A stretch of DNA of 64,000 nucleotides from Pegea sp. RAD2-039. Its lineage: Eukaryota > Chordata > Thaliacea > Salpida > Salpidae. The stretch is from assembly GCA_034620365.1 (NCBI GenBank), contig JAQGEQ010000083.1, forward strand, positions 1 through 64,000, written 5' to 3'. Positions 60,420-64,000 of this stretch are shown in pieces. How positions within the stretch are numbered: position 1 is the stretch's first letter; each line of letters begins with the position of its first letter. The position numbers and the translations under genes are program-made. The notes beneath the pieces are model-generated. The model was not told the origin of the DNA. It saw only the letters and a list, made by a program, of their open reading frames with translations, and ran no database searches.

Positions 60420-62774
60420 TAAACATGTTTTGAAATCAAACACTGTTTTTACTGGAATGAGTGTTATTCTAAAGTCAATTTTTATGTAAACAGTTTTATA
60501 TTTGATTTAATGTTCAGTTTAATGTTTACATAACAGAGTTTTCTTTGGCAAACTTTGTTTATATGCATTAATCGAAAATTTTTTGTGAAAAATATCTTCT
60601 GAATGTCGTTTAGATTTTGTTGGTAGTTTTAGCCTTAGCGTTTACACGCCAGACTAACTTTTCATAAAAACTTTGTTGAAAAATGAATTTTTATTTGTAA
60701 TGTTGACTTAAAAATCATGAACTATTGTAAATATAATGTGCATGAGCTCAAATTGTTTTTATTGCTAAGTACATAGAACGTTTATAAGGTTAACTTTTCT
60801 TATTTAATTTATATCAAAATATTAGAAATGAATTTGTTATTGTATTTATTATTATATATAAGAAAAACAAGCAAGAAAAAAGTTTGTTAGGATTTTTGAA
60901 TAATGAAAACTAATAATAATCACGAATCACATAAATTAGTTTTCTAATTCCTAAAACTTATATGGTTGATATTTAGTGTTAACCAGCTATAAAGCAGACA
61001 AAATTAACTTATAGTCGCTATAACTTCAGAAAATTGAAACTCCAAACTTTAAGAGTTTTATTTGTAATCAATTTAGTTAAAAATTAAATAAATTATAGTG
61101 CGATCTAAAGAGTGAAAACACATCTAAAAATTCAGATCATTATACATAATTCCTAATAAAACATTTTTGTAAACTTTTATAAAATAAAATGTTATTTTGA
61201 TTTTGTAGAAGTAATCTTTAACAAAATAAATAAATTTTCTAGCTTATAAACTTACCTCATCGAAAAACTTATAACCGCTATTATTTATTTTGGTAATTAT
61301 TTTAAACATGTTTTTAAACATTTTAAACAAGCGCGCTTTAGCAAAATTTAGTTAGGTTAAGTTTGAATTTAGCGGTTTAAACCTTCTCAGCTATGGAATT
61401 CGACTCTTAATGCCCAAAATTCGTTGTATAACCAACTCTTGTATTTAATTTCCGATGGTACTAGAAGTAAGTGAATTTATTGCTAAGCTACAAGGTGCTG
61501 CAACCTTAACAGTAATACCTTAGCTGCTTTGAAGTTTAACAAATATTCATCAAAATATGAAATTATTTCGATTTTTGTGATTTTTTCTACTTAATATAAT
61601 ATAGAAAATTAATTTCCTTCTAAAAAGAAAGAAAGTCACAGAAAACTTGTCCTTGGTAACATAAGTAGCAACATAAGGCTAATCTAAGTTAGAGCTAATA
61701 TACATATATTTCTAATAATATACATACTTTATACATAATATATTCTTTAATTTACATACATATATTTCTTGATTGTTCATTAGTCTTTAAGGTAACCATC
61801 AAATATTTAAACTGGTTTAACTTTTTGTTAACAACTGGCTCTTACTACTAACGTTGATGGTTTGAACCTTAAGTAGAGAACAAAAATACAGTCGTATCAA
61901 TTCAGAGCTTTAATTATTAATCGCATAGTACAACAACTTGAGATTAATAAAAATTTGCAAAAATATTTTTTTTTCTTAGTAGTTGAGGATCTTTAAGACT
62001 GCTTAGAAACAATCAAAGTAGAGCGCCAATCCGAATAACATTATTTATGCTTATCAAAAGACCTTGAACAATATATCAAACTTTTAGTTTTAAAAAATTA
62101 CAAAAAAATTGTAAATATATTTTGATAAATATTTAAAAAGATAACTTAAATTATTCTAAAGTTGAGTTTTTTTACTAATTATTTCTAATGCATGTTCTTA
62201 CAAAGTCTAATTTAGTATATAGTACAAACAAACAGACTATCCACAATTTGGCTTTTTTACCAGTTGTTGATTACTATTAAGCCACCAGGGAGAAAAAAAA
62301 GTTTGAATTTGTGTTATCTTCACATTTCCTTAATTTTTAAAACTTTGTTTAGCTTTGCTTCTATGTGCCTCTATGTACTTTATAGGCAAACAATTAAATA
62401 AGTTATATTTATTTGATACAAATTTAGATAAACTACCATAATTATTATTTTTTTAGTGTTATGTATTTTATAGTCTAAATTTTACACGTATTTTGCCATT
62501 AGGAAGATTTTTATATGGGTTTGAGTTATTTATAATAACTATTTTTAAAATTAATGAAGCATTTTATAAGGCAACACCAAACAATTTTTTTGACTGTCAT
62601 TTTATTTTTTTCTCAAATATCTTATTCTTGAATAATAATTCAAATATATTTTGTAATTATTGGTTACTTTATTATGTGGTAATGTAAATTAAATATAATT
62701 TGGATAATAAAAATAATTTTTTTATCGATTTCTATTAAGTATGGTTATTTAAAAAACACAAAAATTTGACCAAA
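60420..62774. other. AT-rich spacer between ADGRV1 and the WW-domain gene
   Basis: About 2.3 kb without recognisable genes. A patch near 61700-61770 is rich in ATACATA-type words. The right end contains the promoter of the next gene. No RNA gene or transposon was recognised. Confidence 0.45.
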
Positions 62775-63891
62775 ATGTCAGAAGATTTATTAAAAGATCC
62801 TTTACCTGAACCCTGGACTTTTGGAGTTACTCAACATGGTCGAATATTTTTCATCAAGTTAGCAAAATATTTTTAAATATTTATAAATTTATATAAATAG
62901 AGTAATTTAGGCAAGCATTTAAAACTAATTTGTTTAATATTTTTGATGGTTTTGTTTTGTAAAATTTTTCTTTTTTTGATAAATGTATAAGATGTATTAT
63001 TTTATTTATTTTAGTGATGAAGAGCAGACTACTACATGGTTGCATCCTATAACTAAACAAGCTGTAATGACTGGTTACCAAAATCATGATAGTTAGTATA
63101 AAAAGATTACATTTTTATAAAAAACGTTTATACTTATATATGAAATAAAAATTTAAATTTTAAATTATGAAATTATGATAATTGAGAAATGTTTAATTTT
63201 TAATTAATTTGTTTTGAGAATAGATTTTTACATTTTTATCTTTATAAATTATAGTTTATGATTTTATTTTCAGATACATTTCAGTTTAACTTGCTTAAAT
63301 TGTTGTTAAAGTTCTTACACCAAGTTTTTTTAGTTATATATATAAATCATAATAAACTAAAATAGTAATACAGTATAGTTTTTAAGCTATATGAAATAGT
63401 TATAAGAAGTTAGATAGTTTTTTGGGTATCTTGAAAATAAAAAAAAGTTGTAGATAAAGTGATAAAAATGTTTTAATAGGTTTACCAGAAGGTTGGCAGA
63501 AAGGTTATACTGCTAGAGGAGAGGAGTTTTATATTGAGTGAGTTTTTATAGTTAGCTAACTTTTTTTACATTTTCGTTGTTTATTTATTGTAGTTATTAT
63601 ATTTCAAACAATTTTTAGTTTTAGTCAAATTTCTTTTAAACTATAACATAAACTTTAAACTGTTTCAAATAGTAAAAATAAGTTCAATTTAACTTGCATA
63701 TAAATTGCGCACATGTTAATAACAAGTGCTAGTTTATTTTCTTATTTATTGTTTTAATTTTTTGGCAACTGATTTAGTATTTAAAGATGAGTAAGTAGAA
63801 AAAGTTTAAACTAAGATGTTAACAATTTTTATAGCCATCACAACAAGTTGACAACTTTCAAAAATCCCACAAAAACTGAAGAAAATGAAAA
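62775..63891 (+). CDS. PLEKHA5/6/7-like protein, N-terminal tandem WW domains (5' part of gene)
   Basis: Four in-frame exons (62775-62857, 63015-63091, 63480-63537, 63835-63891) give 91 codons and run to a GTAAGT donor; the rest lies beyond the window. Exons 1-2 encode WW1: LPEPWTFGVTQHGRIFFIND, then TTTWLHP and AVMTGY. From memory human PLEKHA5 reads LPRSWTYGITRGGRVFFIN then STTWLHPVTGEAVVTGH, a very close match. Exons 3-4 encode WW2: LPEGWQKGYTARGEEFYIDH, then HNKLTTFKNP. In both domains the second Trp position differs (WW1 keeps Trp in TTTW; WW2 has Phe). PLEKHA5/7 proteins are junction and microtubule-linked adaptors with WW-WW-PH order. The PH domain is not yet visible, so another WW protein cannot be fully excluded. 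The start ATG lies 8 codons before the conserved LPEPW. Confidence 0.8.
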
Positions 63892-64000
63892 GTAAGTTTA
63901 GAAGTTTATAAACAATTTGGAAAAATTATTATTATTTGTTCTTATTTCAACTTATTTAAACAAAAGTTGTCTTGAAATTTATTTATTTAAAAAATTGAAA

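Noticed and set aside
1-64000. tRNA, rRNA and CRISPR-like features
   Set aside because: No cloverleaf with B-box GGTTCGAATCC-type sequence, no rRNA-like GC-rich conserved stretch and no regularly spaced direct repeats were seen; CRISPR would not be expected in an animal genome.

Overview
The window is nuclear DNA of an animal. It is strongly AT-rich, with many short GT-AG introns (often 50-350 bp), standard stop codons and AATAAA poly(A) signals. Animal-specific genes (ADGRV1, a STRA8-like factor, a LAPTM4-type tail, a PLEKHA5/7-type WW-WW start) exclude fungi and plants. Compact introns, AT-richness and divergence from vertebrate proteins suggest an invertebrate or early-branching animal. 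I cannot name the phylum from the sequence.

Layout. 1-560: last exon of a LAPTM4-like gene (+). 2950-3665: 3' end of a non-LTR retrotransposon (+). 4066-6337: complete nine-exon EIF3E (-). 8770-9670: two-exon STRA8-like bHLH gene (+), followed by one unassigned exon-like ORF (9871-10242). 10691-13252: complete ten-exon DTL/CDT2 (-). 17089-17884: three-exon COX5B (+). 18180-18990: tail of a second non-LTR element (-). 20671-21519: single-exon AASDHPPT (+). 23865-59960: a complete ADGRV1 (very large adhesion GPCR, +). 62775-63891: first four exons of a PLEKHA5/6/7-like gene (+), running off the window. The other stretches longer than 300 bp are AT-rich spacers in which I see no gene.

ADGRV1 fills more than half the window. 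I read a signal peptide, about 37 Calx-beta repeats, a LamG/pentraxin-like module, a cysteine-rich PAN/apple-like module, an EAR/EPTP propeller, a GAIN/GPS domain with an His-Met/Ser cleavage site, seven membrane helices, and a cytoplasmic tail ending in a class I PDZ ligand (Asp-Thr-Arg-Leu). All three non-Calx-beta modules sit inside a Calx-beta repeat at the same loop. A 1.7-kb intron of the gene carries an antisense LINE of the same family as the copy at 2950-3665.

The neighbouring genes do not form one pathway; this looks like an ordinary animal chromosome segment. The points most worth following are the STRA8-like gene (the vertebrate meiotic-entry regulator), a COX5B that has lost three of the four usual zinc ligands but gained a nearby Cys-x2-Cys, and the shared insertion point of the ADGRV1 modules. 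All exon coordinates were assigned by eye from reading frame, GT-AG sites and remembered family alignments.
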